From: Nonomuraea corallina
GTDB taxonomy: Bacteria > Actinomycetota > Actinomycetes > Streptosporangiales > Streptosporangiaceae
Assembly: GCF_027620315.1 (NCBI RefSeq)
Contig: NZ_JAPNNL010000001.1
Coordinates: 1 to 64,000, forward strand
Reading direction: 5' to 3'
Length of the DNA stretch: 64,000 nucleotides
Shown here: piece after piece, positions 44,694-52,975 of the stretch
Numbering within the stretch: the first letter of the stretch is position 1
How the letters are laid out: each line of letters begins with the position of its first letter
The notes under the pieces: model-generated
Told to the model about the DNA's origin: nothing
Databases searched by the model: none
What the model saw: only the letters and a program-made list of their open reading frames with translations
Position numbers and translations under genes: made by a program

Positions 44694-44744
44694 TCGGCAC
44701 ACCGCGGACGACGCGCTCCCCCGCGCCGGGGAGCGCGTCCCGCG

Positions 44745-44936
44745 TCACAGGCCCGACGGGTCGCGCCCCACGCTGATCTCCTCGGCGATGCGTCTGATGT
44801 CGTCGCCGGTGATGCCGGGGGCCGGGGGAAGCTGCCGCACCAGCGCGTCGATCACCACGGGCACCGGCCGGCCCGCCAACCGGCCCGCGATGCCGTGGAC
44901 CGTGCGGAACAGCGCGTCTTCTTCGGACATCCCCAT
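44745..44936 (-). CDS. Small helical protein of unknown function
   Basis: 63 residues from ATG 44936, or 61 from 44930 (MSEEDALFRTVHGIAGRL). GAGGAG upstream favours either. It looks like a small three-helix protein (PVVIDALVRQLPPAPGITGD, DIRRIAEEISVG). Function unknown. It lies between the dehydrogenase and a MarR gene. Confidence 0.65.
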   Translation of the reverse strand: MGMSEEDALFRTVHGIAGRLAGRPVPVVIDALVRQLPPAPGITGDDIRRIAEEISVGRDPSGL

Positions 44937-44989
44937 CTCCTCATCCGGCTACCGAGGCCACGCTACGACCGGGCGCCGACAGTTTCCGG

Positions 44990-45439
44990 CTACCGCTCCA
45001 GCGTGTCCCGTACCGTGGCGCAGATCTCGTGCAGGTCGCGGACCTGCTGGGGCGTGAGCACGTCGAACAGGACGCGGCGCACCTCCGCCACGTGGCCCGG
45101 CGCGGCCTCCTCCAGCGCCGCGAAGCCCGCGTCGGTGAGCACCGCGACGTTGCCGCGCCGGTCCTCGGGGCAGCGGTCGCGGCGGACCCAGCCGCGCTCC
45201 TCCAGCCGGGCCACCGCGTGCGAGAGCCGGCTCTGCGAACTCTGCGCCTTGGCGGCCAGCTCGCTCATCCGCAGCGCCCGCCCCGGCGCCTCGGACAGGG
45301 CCACCAGGATCATGTAGTAGGCGTGCGGCATCCCGGCGTCGCGCTGCAACTGCCGGTCGAGCGCCTCGTGCACGCGCTGGGTCGCCACCAGGAAACTCCG
45401 CCAGGTGCGCTGCTCGTCGTCGTCCAGCCATCGGGTCAC
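44990..45439 (-). CDS. MarR family transcriptional regulator
   Basis: 149 residues from GTG 45439 (MTRWLDDDEQRTWRSFL); TTG 45448 adding SDV is an alternative. Winged HTH: RMSELAAKAQSSQSRLSHAV, ARLEERGWVRRDRCPEDRRG, with the DRR wing typical of MarR. The opening WLDDDEQRTWR is shared by many actinobacterial MarR proteins. It diverges from a VOC gene; the shared region contains that gene's promoter. Confidence 0.92.
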   Translation of the reverse strand: MTRWLDDDEQRTWRSFLVATQRVHEALDRQLQRDAGMPHAYYMILVALSEAPGRALRMSELAAKAQSSQSRLSHAVARLEERGWVRRDRCPEDRRGNVAVLTDAGFAALEEAAPGHVAEVRRVLFDVLTPQQVRDLHEICATVRDTLER

Positions 45440-45441
45440 AT

Positions 45442-45470
45442 CTGACAATTTACTTGAACTCTCATATACT
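45442..45470 (+). promoter_or_regulatory. Promoter of the VOC gene with direct repeat
   Basis: CTGACA (45442-45447) and TATACT (45465-45470) are 17 bp apart. A direct repeat TTACTTG/ATACTTG (45450-45456 and 45466-45472) overlies the spacer and -10, where the divergent MarR protein could bind and repress both genes. Confidence 0.6.
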
Positions 45471-45502
45471 TGGGGTGAATCCACCCCAAAAAGGAGATCA
45501 CC

Positions 45503-46012
45503 ATGCCCGTCCAGCGGCTCAACCACGCGGTCCTGTACGTGCGCGACGTCGCGCGCAGCGTCGCCTTCTACCGCGAGGCCCTCGGCTTCGAGCCGGTCAT
45601 GGAGCTGCCCGGCGCCGCGTTCCTCCAGGCCGAAGGCTCGACCAACGACCACGACCTCGGGCTGTTCCAGATCGGCGCGGCCGCCGGGCCCTCACCCGCC
45701 GGCCACACCGCCGTCGGGCTCTACCACCTGGCCTGGGAGGTCGACACGCTCGACGAGCTGGAGCGCGTCGCGGCCAAGCTGACCGAGCTCGGCGCGCTGG
45801 TCGGCGCCTCCGACCACGCCACCACCAAGGCCCTGTACGCGCGCGACCCCGACGGGCTGGAGTTCGAGGTCTCCTGGCTGGTCCCCGCCGACATGATCGA
45901 CGACGAGCTGCTCGCCGCCCGCACCCGCATCCTGCCGCTCGACCTGGCCGCCGCCAAGGAACGGTTCGGCGCCCGGACGCGCGGCGGCGTCGGCGTGTCC
46001 ATCCCGGTCTGA
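45503..46012 (+). CDS. VOC family (glyoxalase/dioxygenase-type) protein
   Basis: 169 residues from ATG 45503; AAAGGAG upstream is a strong Shine-Dalgarno. Two beta-alpha-beta-beta-beta repeats with likely metal ligands His (RLNHAVLYVRDVARSVAFY), His (GLYHLAWEVDTLDELER) and Glu (DGLEFEVSWLV). It may be a ring-cleaving dioxygenase or a resistance/isomerase protein. Regulated by the divergent MarR gene (inference). Confidence 0.92.
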   Translation: MPVQRLNHAVLYVRDVARSVAFYREALGFEPVMELPGAAFLQAEGSTNDHDLGLFQIGAAAGPSPAGHTAVGLYHLAWEVDTLDELERVAAKLTELGALVGASDHATTKALYARDPDGLEFEVSWLVPADMIDDELLAARTRILPLDLAAAKERFGARTRGGVGVSIPV

Positions 46013-46072
46013 CCGGACCGGGCTCCACCGGGTTACCGTGGTCAGTGACCGGTTCCTCTCCTGGAGAACGTC

Positions 46073-46339
46073 ATGCCGAGGGATCCTGACCACGTGCTCG
46101 ACGCCATCGACGGCGTCGTCGACGAATGGGAGACGCTGAGCGCCGACGCCATGCGCTGGTCGCCTCCCGAAGACAAGAGCGACGACCTGCTGCGCGAGGT
46201 GACCGACATCCTCGGGCCGCTGGCGAACGCCCTCACCGAGGCGTTCCGCCCGCTGGGCGAGGCCGTGAACCGCGTCCTGGAGGAGCTGATCCCCGACGAC
46301 CAGGGGCCCGCCTACGACCCGGACGACGACGAGCGCTAA
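46073..46339 (+). CDS. Acidic hypothetical protein
   Basis: 88 residues, rich in Asp/Glu (HVLDAIDGVVDEWETLSADA, C-terminal YDPDDDER). GGAGA precedes the ATG. Mostly helical by composition. I recognise no family. Its end overlaps the convergent radical SAM gene by 4 bp. Confidence 0.75.
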   Translation: MPRDPDHVLDAIDGVVDEWETLSADAMRWSPPEDKSDDLLREVTDILGPLANALTEAFRPLGEAVNRVLEELIPDDQGPAYDPDDDER

Positions 46340-47628
46340 CCCGTCCTGCGCCGGCGGGCCCTGCGCGGGTAGGCCTTGGCGGTCTCGGCCAGCCTGGCCG
46401 CGTGCTCGGCCTGCTTGCGCCAGTGGCCGTAGGCGTCGCCGCGCTGGGCCAGCCGGTCCAGCTCGCGCACCGTCGCCAGCGGCACGAACGCGGGCTCGGC
46501 GTCCCGCCACGGGGTGCCCGGCAGCGGCATGAACGTGTGGGTGTGGATGCGCGCCCCCAGCTCGGCCAGGTCGGCGGCCAGCTTCAGCGAAGCCTCCTGG
46601 TCCTCGGCCCGCTCGCCCGGCATGCCGAAGATGAAGTCGACGTTCGGCCGGAAGCCGTGCTCCACCGCGATCCGCACCGCGTCCCGTACCGGGGAGGTGT
46701 CGTGACCGCGCCCCGAGGCCGCCAGCACCCGGTCGGAGCCCGACTGCGCGCCGATGATCAGGTTGTCGTTCGCCACGTTGCGCTTGAGCAGCCGCATCGC
46801 CTCGGGCGTGACGTGCTCCGGCCGCACCTCGGAGGGGAAGCTGCCGAAGAACACCCGGCCGTGCGGCGGCAGCTCCTCCTTGACCCCGGCCAGCAGCTCC
46901 TCCACCGCGTCCAGATCGGGATCGGGGCCGGGCGACCCGTACGAGAGCGAGGTCGGCGTGATGAACCGGACGTCGCGCAGCCCGTGACCGGCCATCGCCC
47001 GCACGTGCTCGCGCACGCTCGCCACCGACCGATGGCGGAACTGGCCGCCGAACATGAACGGTGTTTGACAGAAGCGGCAGGTATAGCGACATCCGCGGGT
47101 GATCTCGATCGGCCCGAACCGGCCGCGCCGCGCCGGGAACGACGGGAACGCGTCCAGCGGGAGCTGTGGCGCCGGCCGGGTGCGCAGCGCCACCCCGTCG
47201 GCGTCCCTGAGCGCGAGCCCGGGGACGTCCGTGAGCGGGTCGTCGCGGCGCAGCGCGGTGACCAGCGAGACGATCGTCGACTCGCCCTCGCCGATGCCCG
47301 CCAGGTCCCACCCGGCGTCGATGACCTGCTGCGGCTCGGCGGTGGCGTGCACCCCGCCGGCGATGTGCAGGACGCCGTCCCGGCCGGCCAGCGCCCGCAC
47401 GGCGGCCAGTTCGGCGGCCATCGCGTCGGCGTCGGGCGAGTAGAACGACCACAGCACCAGCACCCGATCGGCCCGGCTGCCGGCGATGTGCGCCGCCGTC
47501 TCCTCGACGGTGGTGCCGAGGCTCAGGCCGTGCTCGACCCCGGCGCTCTCCAGCGCGGCGAGCAGCGCGTGCACGCCGTAGGTCACGGCTTTGCGATATC
47601 GGACCACCACGTCAACAGCGAGCGCCAC
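46336..47628 (-). CDS. B12-binding/radical SAM protein
   Basis: 430 residues from GTG 47628. The N-terminal cobalamin-binding-like domain (residues 1-130) includes VLVLWSFYSPDADAMAAEL and HIAGGVHATAEPQQVID. The radical SAM core holds the [4Fe-4S] motif TRGCRYTCRFCQTP with C180, C184 and C187, then NDNLIIGAQSGSD and VDFIFGMPGE. It resembles the TIGR04013-type family as I recall; reaction unknown. No Shine-Dalgarno; TACGCT (47641-47636) ends 7 nt before the GTG, so the mRNA may be leaderless. Confidence 0.9.
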   Translation of the reverse strand: MALAVDVVVRYRKAVTYGVHALLAALESAGVEHGLSLGTTVEETAAHIAGSRADRVLVLWSFYSPDADAMAAELAAVRALAGRDGVLHIAGGVHATAEPQQVIDAGWDLAGIGEGESTIVSLVTALRRDDPLTDVPGLALRDADGVALRTRPAPQLPLDAFPSFPARRGRFGPIEITRGCRYTCRFCQTPFMFGGQFRHRSVASVREHVRAMAGHGLRDVRFITPTSLSYGSPGPDPDLDAVEELLAGVKEELPPHGRVFFGSFPSEVRPEHVTPEAMRLLKRNVANDNLIIGAQSGSDRVLAASGRGHDTSPVRDAVRIAVEHGFRPNVDFIFGMPGERAEDQEASLKLAADLAELGARIHTHTFMPLPGTPWRDAEPAFVPLATVRELDRLAQRGDAYGHWRKQAEHAARLAETAKAYPRRARRRRTG

Positions 47629-47734
47629 GCCGTGCAGCGTAGCCGACGACGTCCCACCCGCACGCCGGCCGGACGCCCTCGGGACGCCGGCCGGTCTCCC
47701 CGCCGTGCTCCAAGGCCCCCGCTCACGGGTGGGT

Positions 47735-48649
47735 TCAGGGGGCGAAGCGCCGGGTCTGCGCCGCGAGGACGTCGCCCATGCCGCGGCCGGTGCCGTGACC
47801 GGCCTCCTCCACGATCACCAGCTCGCAGCCCGGCCAGGCCTTCGACAGCTCCCAGGCGGTCCGCAGCGGGGTGCTCAGGTCGATCCGGCCGTGGACCAGC
47901 ACGCCCGGCACGTGACCCAGCCCTGCCACCCCGGCCAGGAGCTCGCCGTCCTCCAGCCACGCGTGGTGGCGCCAGTAGTGGGTGACCAGCCGCGCGAACC
48001 GCATCCGGAACACCGGGTCGGCATAGCGCGGGTCGGGCCGGTGATCGGCGTGGGACCGTACGTGCGAGTCCTCCCAGTCGCACCAGTCGCGGGCGGCCTG
48101 CTCGCGGACGGCCGGGTCGGGGTCGGCGAGGAGCCGGGCGTAGGCGTCGACGAGCCGCTCGCCGGGCAGGTCCGCGGGGACCGCGTCGCGGAACCGTTCC
48201 CACTCCCGGGGGAAGTAGCGCCCCACGCCCTCGGTGATCCACTCGACCTCGGACCGGCGGGTGGTCGCCACGCCCGCCATGACGATCTCGCTGACCCGGC
48301 CGGGGTGGCGGATCGCGTAGGCCAGCCCGAGCGTGGTGCCCCACGAGCCGCCGAACAGCATCCACCGCTCGACGCCCAGGTGCTCGCGGAGCAGTTCCAT
48401 GTCGGCGATCAGGTGGTGGGTGGTGTTGGCGGACAGGTCGGCGCCGGGGTCGGCCGCGTCGGGCGTGCTCCGGCCGCAGCCGCGCTGGTCGAACAGGACG
48501 ACCCGGTAGGTCTCCAGGTCGAAGAAGCGCAGCCAGCCCGTCCCCGCCCCGGACCCCGGTCCGCCGTGCACCACCACCGCGGGCTTCCCGCCGGGTGCGC
48601 CGTGGACCTCCCAGTGCACGCGGTTGCCGTCGCCCACGTCGAGCATCAT
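47735..48649 (-). CDS. pip: Prolyl aminopeptidase (alpha/beta hydrolase)
   Basis: 304 residues from ATG 48649, AGGAGAACGCG upstream. Oxyanion motif VHGGPGSGAGTGWL, nucleophile GGSWGTT (S102), likely acid in VHGRIDLSTP and His in EEAGHG. FDQRGCGRSTP is typical of proline iminopeptidases, which release N-terminal proline. It diverges from a MarR gene through a dyad. Confidence 0.93.
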   Translation of the reverse strand: MMLDVGDGNRVHWEVHGAPGGKPAVVVHGGPGSGAGTGWLRFFDLETYRVVLFDQRGCGRSTPDAADPGADLSANTTHHLIADMELLREHLGVERWMLFGGSWGTTLGLAYAIRHPGRVSEIVMAGVATTRRSEVEWITEGVGRYFPREWERFRDAVPADLPGERLVDAYARLLADPDPAVREQAARDWCDWEDSHVRSHADHRPDPRYADPVFRMRFARLVTHYWRHHAWLEDGELLAGVAGLGHVPGVLVHGRIDLSTPLRTAWELSKAWPGCELVIVEEAGHGTGRGMGDVLAAQTRRFAP

Positions 48650-48663
48650 CGCGTTCTCCTCAA

Positions 48664-48685
48664 TATCTGACAGTGCTGTTATATT
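48664..48685. promoter_or_regulatory. Dyad between pip and MarR genes
   Basis: TATCTGACAG-TG-CTGTTATATT pairs at about 8 of 10 positions around the centre. It covers most of the 46-bp divergent gap and is the probable MarR operator for both genes. The rightward gene's Shine-Dalgarno starts right after it. Confidence 0.55.
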
Positions 48686-48695
48686 AGGAGATGTC

Positions 48696-49163
48696 ATGAC
48701 AGAGAACCCCACGCTGGGCACCATGCTCCGCCACCTGAGCGAAGTGATGGACGGCGCCATCGCCGGGCACTACGCCGACCTGGGCCTGCCCGACTACCGG
48801 CCGCGTTTCTCCCCCGTCGTCCGGCTCCTGGCCGCGCGGGGTCCGATGGCCATCCACGACCTGGCCGCGGCCATCGGCGTCACCCACTCCGCCGCCAGCC
48901 AGACCGTGGCCCAGATGCGCCGGTCGGGCTGGGTGTCCCTGGAAAAAGGCGCCGACGCCCGCCGCCGCATCGTCCACCTGACCGACAGGGCACGCGGGGC
49001 GCTGCCGGACATCCAGGCCGAGTGGGACGCCACCGAGCGGGCCGTCGCGGACCTCGACGCCGAGCTGCCCGTGCCGCTGGCCGAGATGGTCCGCGCCGCG
49101 CTGGACGCGCTCGCCCGCCGGCCCTTCAGGGAGCGGATCGAGGACGGGCTGAAAACGACCTGA
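48696..49163 (+). CDS. MarR family transcriptional regulator
   Basis: 155 residues from ATG 48696, AGGAG 5 nt upstream. Winged HTH MAIHDLAAAIGVTHSAASQT, VAQMRRSGWVSLEKGADARR, with a DARRR-type wing. It starts with MTENPTLGTMLRHLSEVM. Probably regulates itself and the divergent aminopeptidase. Confidence 0.92.
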   Translation: MTENPTLGTMLRHLSEVMDGAIAGHYADLGLPDYRPRFSPVVRLLAARGPMAIHDLAAAIGVTHSAASQTVAQMRRSGWVSLEKGADARRRIVHLTDRARGALPDIQAEWDATERAVADLDAELPVPLAEMVRAALDALARRPFRERIEDGLKTT

Positions 49164-49194
49164 TCTTGTCGGTGGCGCCTGCGATAGTGAGGGA

Positions 49195-49386
49195 GTGTTC
49201 CACACCTCCCCGATCTCCCACGTCCCCTGCCACGTCCGTCACCTGCCGGACGGCGCGATCGAGCTGATGCCGATCGTGCTGCCCATGACCCTCACGGCCG
49301 CCCAGCGCCGCAGCCTGGCCGCCATCCTGCTGGAGGGCCTCGACGACGACACGGCCCCCGCCACCGCCGAGCTCTGCCTCAGCTAG
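49195..49386 (+). CDS. Small protein of unknown function
   Basis: 63 residues from GTG 49195 (MFHTSPISHVPCHVRHLPDG). It has a short cysteine/histidine-containing N-terminus and a helix (LTAAQRRSLAAILLEGLDDD). GATAGT (49183-49188) lies 6 nt before the GTG, suggesting a leaderless mRNA. No family recognised. Its 3' end overlaps the convergent hydrolase gene by 4 bp. Confidence 0.55.
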   Translation: MFHTSPISHVPCHVRHLPDGAIELMPIVLPMTLTAAQRRSLAAILLEGLDDDTAPATAELCLS

Positions 49387-51398
49387 CCCAGCCTGGCCCG
49401 ATAGACCTGGCGGGCGCGGTCGTAGAGCGCCACGTGGTCGTCGTACTGGCCCTGGTCGGCGAAGACGCCCGACTCGCGCAGCACCGCCTCCAGCCGGTCC
49501 AGCCAGTCGAGACACCACAGCACGTCCTCCTGCCGCGCCACGTGCGTGCCCGCCACGTTCAGGTAGACCGGGCTCGTGTGCGCGTACGCCCCGCCGGTGT
49601 GGAAGCTGCGCGGGTGCGGCCCTCCGGTGGCGACCGCGACCACGTACGTGGGCTCGCCCGCCTCCAGCACGGTCGTCAGGCGGCCGGGCGGCCCTTGGGC
49701 CAGCACGCCGTCGGCGGTGCGGATCTCCAGGTTCTCGACCTCGGGGCCGACCGACGTGACCGTGACCTCCACCCGCTCACCCGGCGCCAGGTCCAGCGTG
49801 TCGCCGGGGGCGTGGCCGTTGACGCTCAGCCCCAGCCACGGGCCGGTGGTGGCGAAGGTGCGGCCCATGAGGATCGCCTCGGCGAACGACTCGGCGGTCA
49901 GCGGGCCGTCCACCCGGGCGTACACCCGCTCCCATCCGGGCGGGCCGGACGAGGTGCCGCGGTGGCAGAACGACAGCACAGCGTCGGTGCCGGCGGTCAC
50001 GGTCAGCCGGTTGCCCGCGCCGATCAGGCGGCGGTAGACCGTGGCCGTCGCGGTGATCGAGGAGTGGTTGAGCACGTCCAGCGTGTCGATCAGGCCGAGC
50101 GCGGCGTCCGCGACGATCTCCCTGGCCGAGCAGTTGCGCCCGCGCGCCACCGCCTTCTCCGGCGGGTCGGTGTCGGAGACCGGCAGGTGGAACGGGTGGC
50201 CGTAGCCGAGCACGGCGCCCAGCCGGTGCAGTTCCTCGCAGGCGACCGCGTTGGGGGGCCAGTCGACGTCGCCGGCGAAGCCGGTGTGGAAGCGCTCCGG
50301 CAGTCCTCGCAGCCCGAACGCGCCGACGTGGCCCACCAGGTCGTTGCGGTACTCGACGCCGATCCTGGCCAGGTGGCGCTCGTCCGACCACGGCAGGTCG
50401 CGGCCCACCCAGTGGTCGAGCGCCTCGCGGTCGTAGACCCGCGCGCTCGCCACGTTCCCCGCGACCAGGTTGAGCACGTGCAGGTCCTCGCCGTGCTGGG
50501 CGAGCGCGGCCAGCTCGGGCGCGGCGGGCTCCTCCCCCATCCAGTTGAGGTGGACGTGCATGTCGCCGCCGTACCAGCCGTGGGCCGCCGCGTCGTACAG
50601 CCGCTCGGGGGTCAGCTCGACCACGGTCTCCGCGCCGGCCGCCGGGGTCAGCTCGGCCTCGGCGGTGGTGTACTCCATGCCGCGGGTCACCGTCACCCTG
50701 ATGGGCTCGGCCGGCACCGCCACCACGAGGTCGTCTCCGTGGAAGTAGGGGGCGCCGTGCCCGTCGGCCTTGGGCGGGCGGCCCTGGGGGTACCAGCCCT
50801 GCCCGCCGGCCGACGTCACGCTCCACCGGCACGGGAACCCGGCGCGCAGCCGCACCGCGGCCGCCGGCGCCCGCCTGGTCAGCGGCGCCAGGTCGACCGG
50901 GACCCCGTCGGCGACGACCTCACGGCACACGCCGACGATCTTCGCGCCGCGGGGCGGGACCTCGTACGGCTCCCCGTCGACGACCACCGTGGCCGGCTCG
51001 TCCCGGCTGGAGTCCAGCAGCAGCCACGTACGGACCGGCGCGTCGCCGAGCACCACCCGGGCGCGGGCCTCCAGCGCGGCGCCGCCGGGCCGCAGCCGCA
51101 GCGCGGGCAGGGCGGCGATCAGTTCGCCGCCGAGCGCGTCGCGGACCACCAGGTCGGGGTCCACCTCGCCCATCCGGTCGTCGATCTCGTCCTGCGACGC
51201 CCCGGGCAGGCGTTCGGCGAGCTGCCGCGTGCCGGTGCCCCAGTAGTCGTGGTGCTGTTCGAGGAAGACGGTGGCCCGCGCCTGGACCACGTACGACAGC
51301 GACTCCTCGCCCCAGAGGACGCCGTGCCTTTCACGAAGGGCTCGATAGTCGGCCAGCGCGCGGGAGACGGTCTCGGGAAGCAGCGGATCGTCACACAT
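49383..51398 (-). CDS. CehA/McbA family metallohydrolase
   Basis: 671 residues. N-terminal beta-rich region with an all-helical lead-in (LRERHGVLWGEESLSYVVQ). The PHP-type metal site WYGGDMHVHLNW near residue 285, VEYRNDLVGHVGAFGL, HRLGAVLGYGHPFHLP, DTLDVLNHSSI and TAGTDAV mark the CehA/McbA hydrolase family (carbaryl-hydrolysing members known). No signal peptide, so cytoplasmic. Substrate unknown. The Shine-Dalgarno-like GAGTG/GAGG upstream supports ATG 51398. Confidence 0.87.
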   Translation of the reverse strand: MCDDPLLPETVSRALADYRALRERHGVLWGEESLSYVVQARATVFLEQHHDYWGTGTRQLAERLPGASQDEIDDRMGEVDPDLVVRDALGGELIAALPALRLRPGGAALEARARVVLGDAPVRTWLLLDSSRDEPATVVVDGEPYEVPPRGAKIVGVCREVVADGVPVDLAPLTRRAPAAAVRLRAGFPCRWSVTSAGGQGWYPQGRPPKADGHGAPYFHGDDLVVAVPAEPIRVTVTRGMEYTTAEAELTPAAGAETVVELTPERLYDAAAHGWYGGDMHVHLNWMGEEPAAPELAALAQHGEDLHVLNLVAGNVASARVYDREALDHWVGRDLPWSDERHLARIGVEYRNDLVGHVGAFGLRGLPERFHTGFAGDVDWPPNAVACEELHRLGAVLGYGHPFHLPVSDTDPPEKAVARGRNCSAREIVADAALGLIDTLDVLNHSSITATATVYRRLIGAGNRLTVTAGTDAVLSFCHRGTSSGPPGWERVYARVDGPLTAESFAEAILMGRTFATTGPWLGLSVNGHAPGDTLDLAPGERVEVTVTSVGPEVENLEIRTADGVLAQGPPGRLTTVLEAGEPTYVVAVATGGPHPRSFHTGGAYAHTSPVYLNVAGTHVARQEDVLWCLDWLDRLEAVLRESGVFADQGQYDDHVALYDRARQVYRARLG

Positions 51399-51455
51399 CG
51401 GGCACTCCTCGAAGTCACCGACATCGTGTCACGATTCGCAGACCCCGTCAGGGCC

Positions 51456-51557
51456 TTACCACCCACCGCCCGACTGCACGGCCGACACGACCACGGCCAG
51501 CCCGCTCATTCCGATCATCCCGATGATGACGAGCAGGGCGACGATGCGACGGTTCAC
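51456..51557 (-). CDS. Very small membrane protein
   Basis: 33 residues from GTG 51557 to TAA 51458: M-N-R-R then a hydrophobic helix (IVALLVIIGMIGMSGLAVVV) and SAVQSGGGW. It is preceded by the CPBP protease gene on the same strand, 10 bp away, and probably sits in the same transcript. Too short for automatic calling; the typical R-R then one-helix layout suggests a real membrane micropeptide. Confidence 0.55.
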   Translation of the reverse strand: MNRRIVALLVIIGMIGMSGLAVVVSAVQSGGGW

Positions 51558-51567
51558 AAGGCGGATG

Positions 51568-52284
51568 CTACCCGGCCGACAGGAGGAAGATGGCCAGGCC
51601 GTGGGCCAGGGCGGCGGCGGCCACGCCGTGTCGGAGCCGGAGGAAGGCGCAGATCAGGCCCTCGTAGAGGGTGAAGACCAGCAATGGCCAGCCGAGGTCG
51701 GTCACCGTCGAGGCGAGGTAGGCGTGGCAGGCGGCGAACATGACCGCCGACAGCAGGGCGGCGCGCACCGGGCCGGAGCGTTCCAGGTGGCCTTGCAGGA
51801 AGCCTCGGAAGAGCACCTCTTCGGCGAGGTTCCCGGCCAGGGCGAAGAGCAGCAGCGCGGGCAGCAGGCTCGCGGCGACCGGCCCGCCGCGTTCGGTCAG
51901 CGGGGTGGAGAGCGACAGGAGGAGCACCGGGGCCGCGATCAGCGCGCCGCCCGCCAGGCCGGGGATCGCGGTGACCGGACGGCCCCAGCGCACGAGGGCC
52001 CGCAGGTCGTCGTCCAGGCGCAGCACGGTGACGGTCAGCGCCAGCGTGGCGGCGCCGAACACCAGCAGGGTCCCGGCGTCGTCGGTGAAGCGCAGCCACG
52101 GCACCGGCCCGGCGGTGCCGACGCGCCAGAAGCCGAGCGGCGTCATGGCGTCGCGGATCAGCACGAAGCCGAGCATCAGCGCCGCGATGCGCAGCAGCGG
52201 CTCGCGGGCCAGGGCGAAGCAGGCACCGATGAGGAGGAGGCCCGGCAGGACGCGGGCGGTGTAGGCAAGCAGGTCGGGGAGCAC
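51568..52284 (-). CDS. CPBP family intramembrane glutamic endopeptidase
   Basis: 238 residues from GTG 52284. About eight membrane helices; catalytic motifs EExxxR in LAEEVLFRGFLQG, HxxxN-type second helix FAACHAYLAS, and LAHGLAIFLLS. Such proteases (CAAX/abortive-infection type) work in the membrane on unknown substrates. ATG 52326 is in frame, but it lies at the edge of a perfect 33-bp inverted repeat. CATTAT (52296-52291) ends 6 nt before GTG 52284, giving a leaderless-like layout, so I prefer 52284. Confidence 0.85.
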   Translation of the reverse strand: MLPDLLAYTARVLPGLLLIGACFALAREPLLRIAALMLGFVLIRDAMTPLGFWRVGTAGPVPWLRFTDDAGTLLVFGAATLALTVTVLRLDDDLRALVRWGRPVTAIPGLAGGALIAAPVLLLSLSTPLTERGGPVAASLLPALLLFALAGNLAEEVLFRGFLQGHLERSGPVRAALLSAVMFAACHAYLASTVTDLGWPLLVFTLYEGLICAFLRLRHGVAAAALAHGLAIFLLSAG

Positions 52285-52293
52285 CAGGCCATA

Positions 52294-52326
52294 ATGCGAG
52301 TAAACTTCAGCTTTTGGTACTCGCAT
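52294..52326. promoter_or_regulatory. Perfect 9-15-9 inverted repeat between CPBP and TetR genes
   Basis: ATGCGAGTA (52294-52302) and TACTCGCAT (52318-52326) are exact inverse copies around 15 bp. It lies directly before the TetR gene (GTG 52337) and overlaps the possible CPBP -10. It is the best operator candidate for this TetR protein. Confidence 0.7.
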
Positions 52327-52336
52327 CGGAGCACCC

Positions 52337-52921
52337 GTGGTCACCCCCCGCAAAAGCCCCCGCCAGCAGCGCTCACGCGAGACGGTGGAGGCGATCCTGG
52401 AGGCCGCTGCTCAGCTTTTCCAGCGGCACGGCTACGCCACCACGACCACGAACAAGATCGCCGATCGGGCGGGCGTGTCCGTCGGCTCGCTCTACCAGTA
52501 CTTCCCGAACAAGGACGCGCTCCTGCTCGCCCTGGCCGACCGGCACCTCAACGCGGCCGCCCGCGAGGTCATGCGGGTGTTCGAACGGGCCGCCGGGCAG
52601 CCGCCCGACCTGACCCGGCTGGTGACCGACCTGGTGGCCTGCGTGGCCGCGCTGCACGAGGACCGGCCACAGCTGCACCGGCTCCTGTTCGACCAGGCCC
52701 CCCGCACTCCCGAACTCGTCGCCCTCTTCCGGGAGACCGAGCGGGTCCTGGCCGCCGCCCTGGCGGGCGAACTGCGCAGGCTCGGCGCCGACGACCCCGA
52801 CGTCACCGCGCTGCTCGCGGTGCAGGGCGTCGAGGCGCAGGTCCATGGCGCCCTGCTCGACGATCCGGGACGCCGGGAGGCCATCGTGCGCCTCTGGGTC
52901 AACGCTCTGGGCCGGAAATAA
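52337..52921 (+). CDS. TetR family transcriptional regulator
   Basis: 194 residues from GTG 52337, CGGAG upstream. HTH region RSRETVEAILEAAAQLFQRH, ATTTTNKIADRAGVSVGSLY, QYFPNKDALLLALADRHL, as in AcrR/TetR. The C-terminal ligand domain is compact (LTRLVTDLVACVAALHED). Flanked by two different inverted repeats (52294 and 52940), it may control the divergent CPBP gene and the downstream LLM oxidoreductase. Confidence 0.94.
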   Translation: MVTPRKSPRQQRSRETVEAILEAAAQLFQRHGYATTTTNKIADRAGVSVGSLYQYFPNKDALLLALADRHLNAAAREVMRVFERAAGQPPDLTRLVTDLVACVAALHEDRPQLHRLLFDQAPRTPELVALFRETERVLAAALAGELRRLGADDPDVTALLAVQGVEAQVHGALLDDPGRREAIVRLWVNALGRK

Positions 52922-52939
52922 CGGGATACCGGCCACGGT

Positions 52940-52969
52940 TACCTTTCGTGCGCCCTCGAACGAAAGGTA
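52940..52969. promoter_or_regulatory. Perfect 10-10-10 inverted repeat holding the Shine-Dalgarno of the LLM gene
   Basis: TACCTTTCGT (52940-52949) and ACGAAAGGTA (52960-52969) are exact inverse copies around 10 bp. The right arm includes AAAGG, the only Shine-Dalgarno for ATG 52976, so an RNA hairpin could block translation; as DNA it could be a TetR site. Confidence 0.65.
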
Positions 52970-52975
52970 TGTCCC

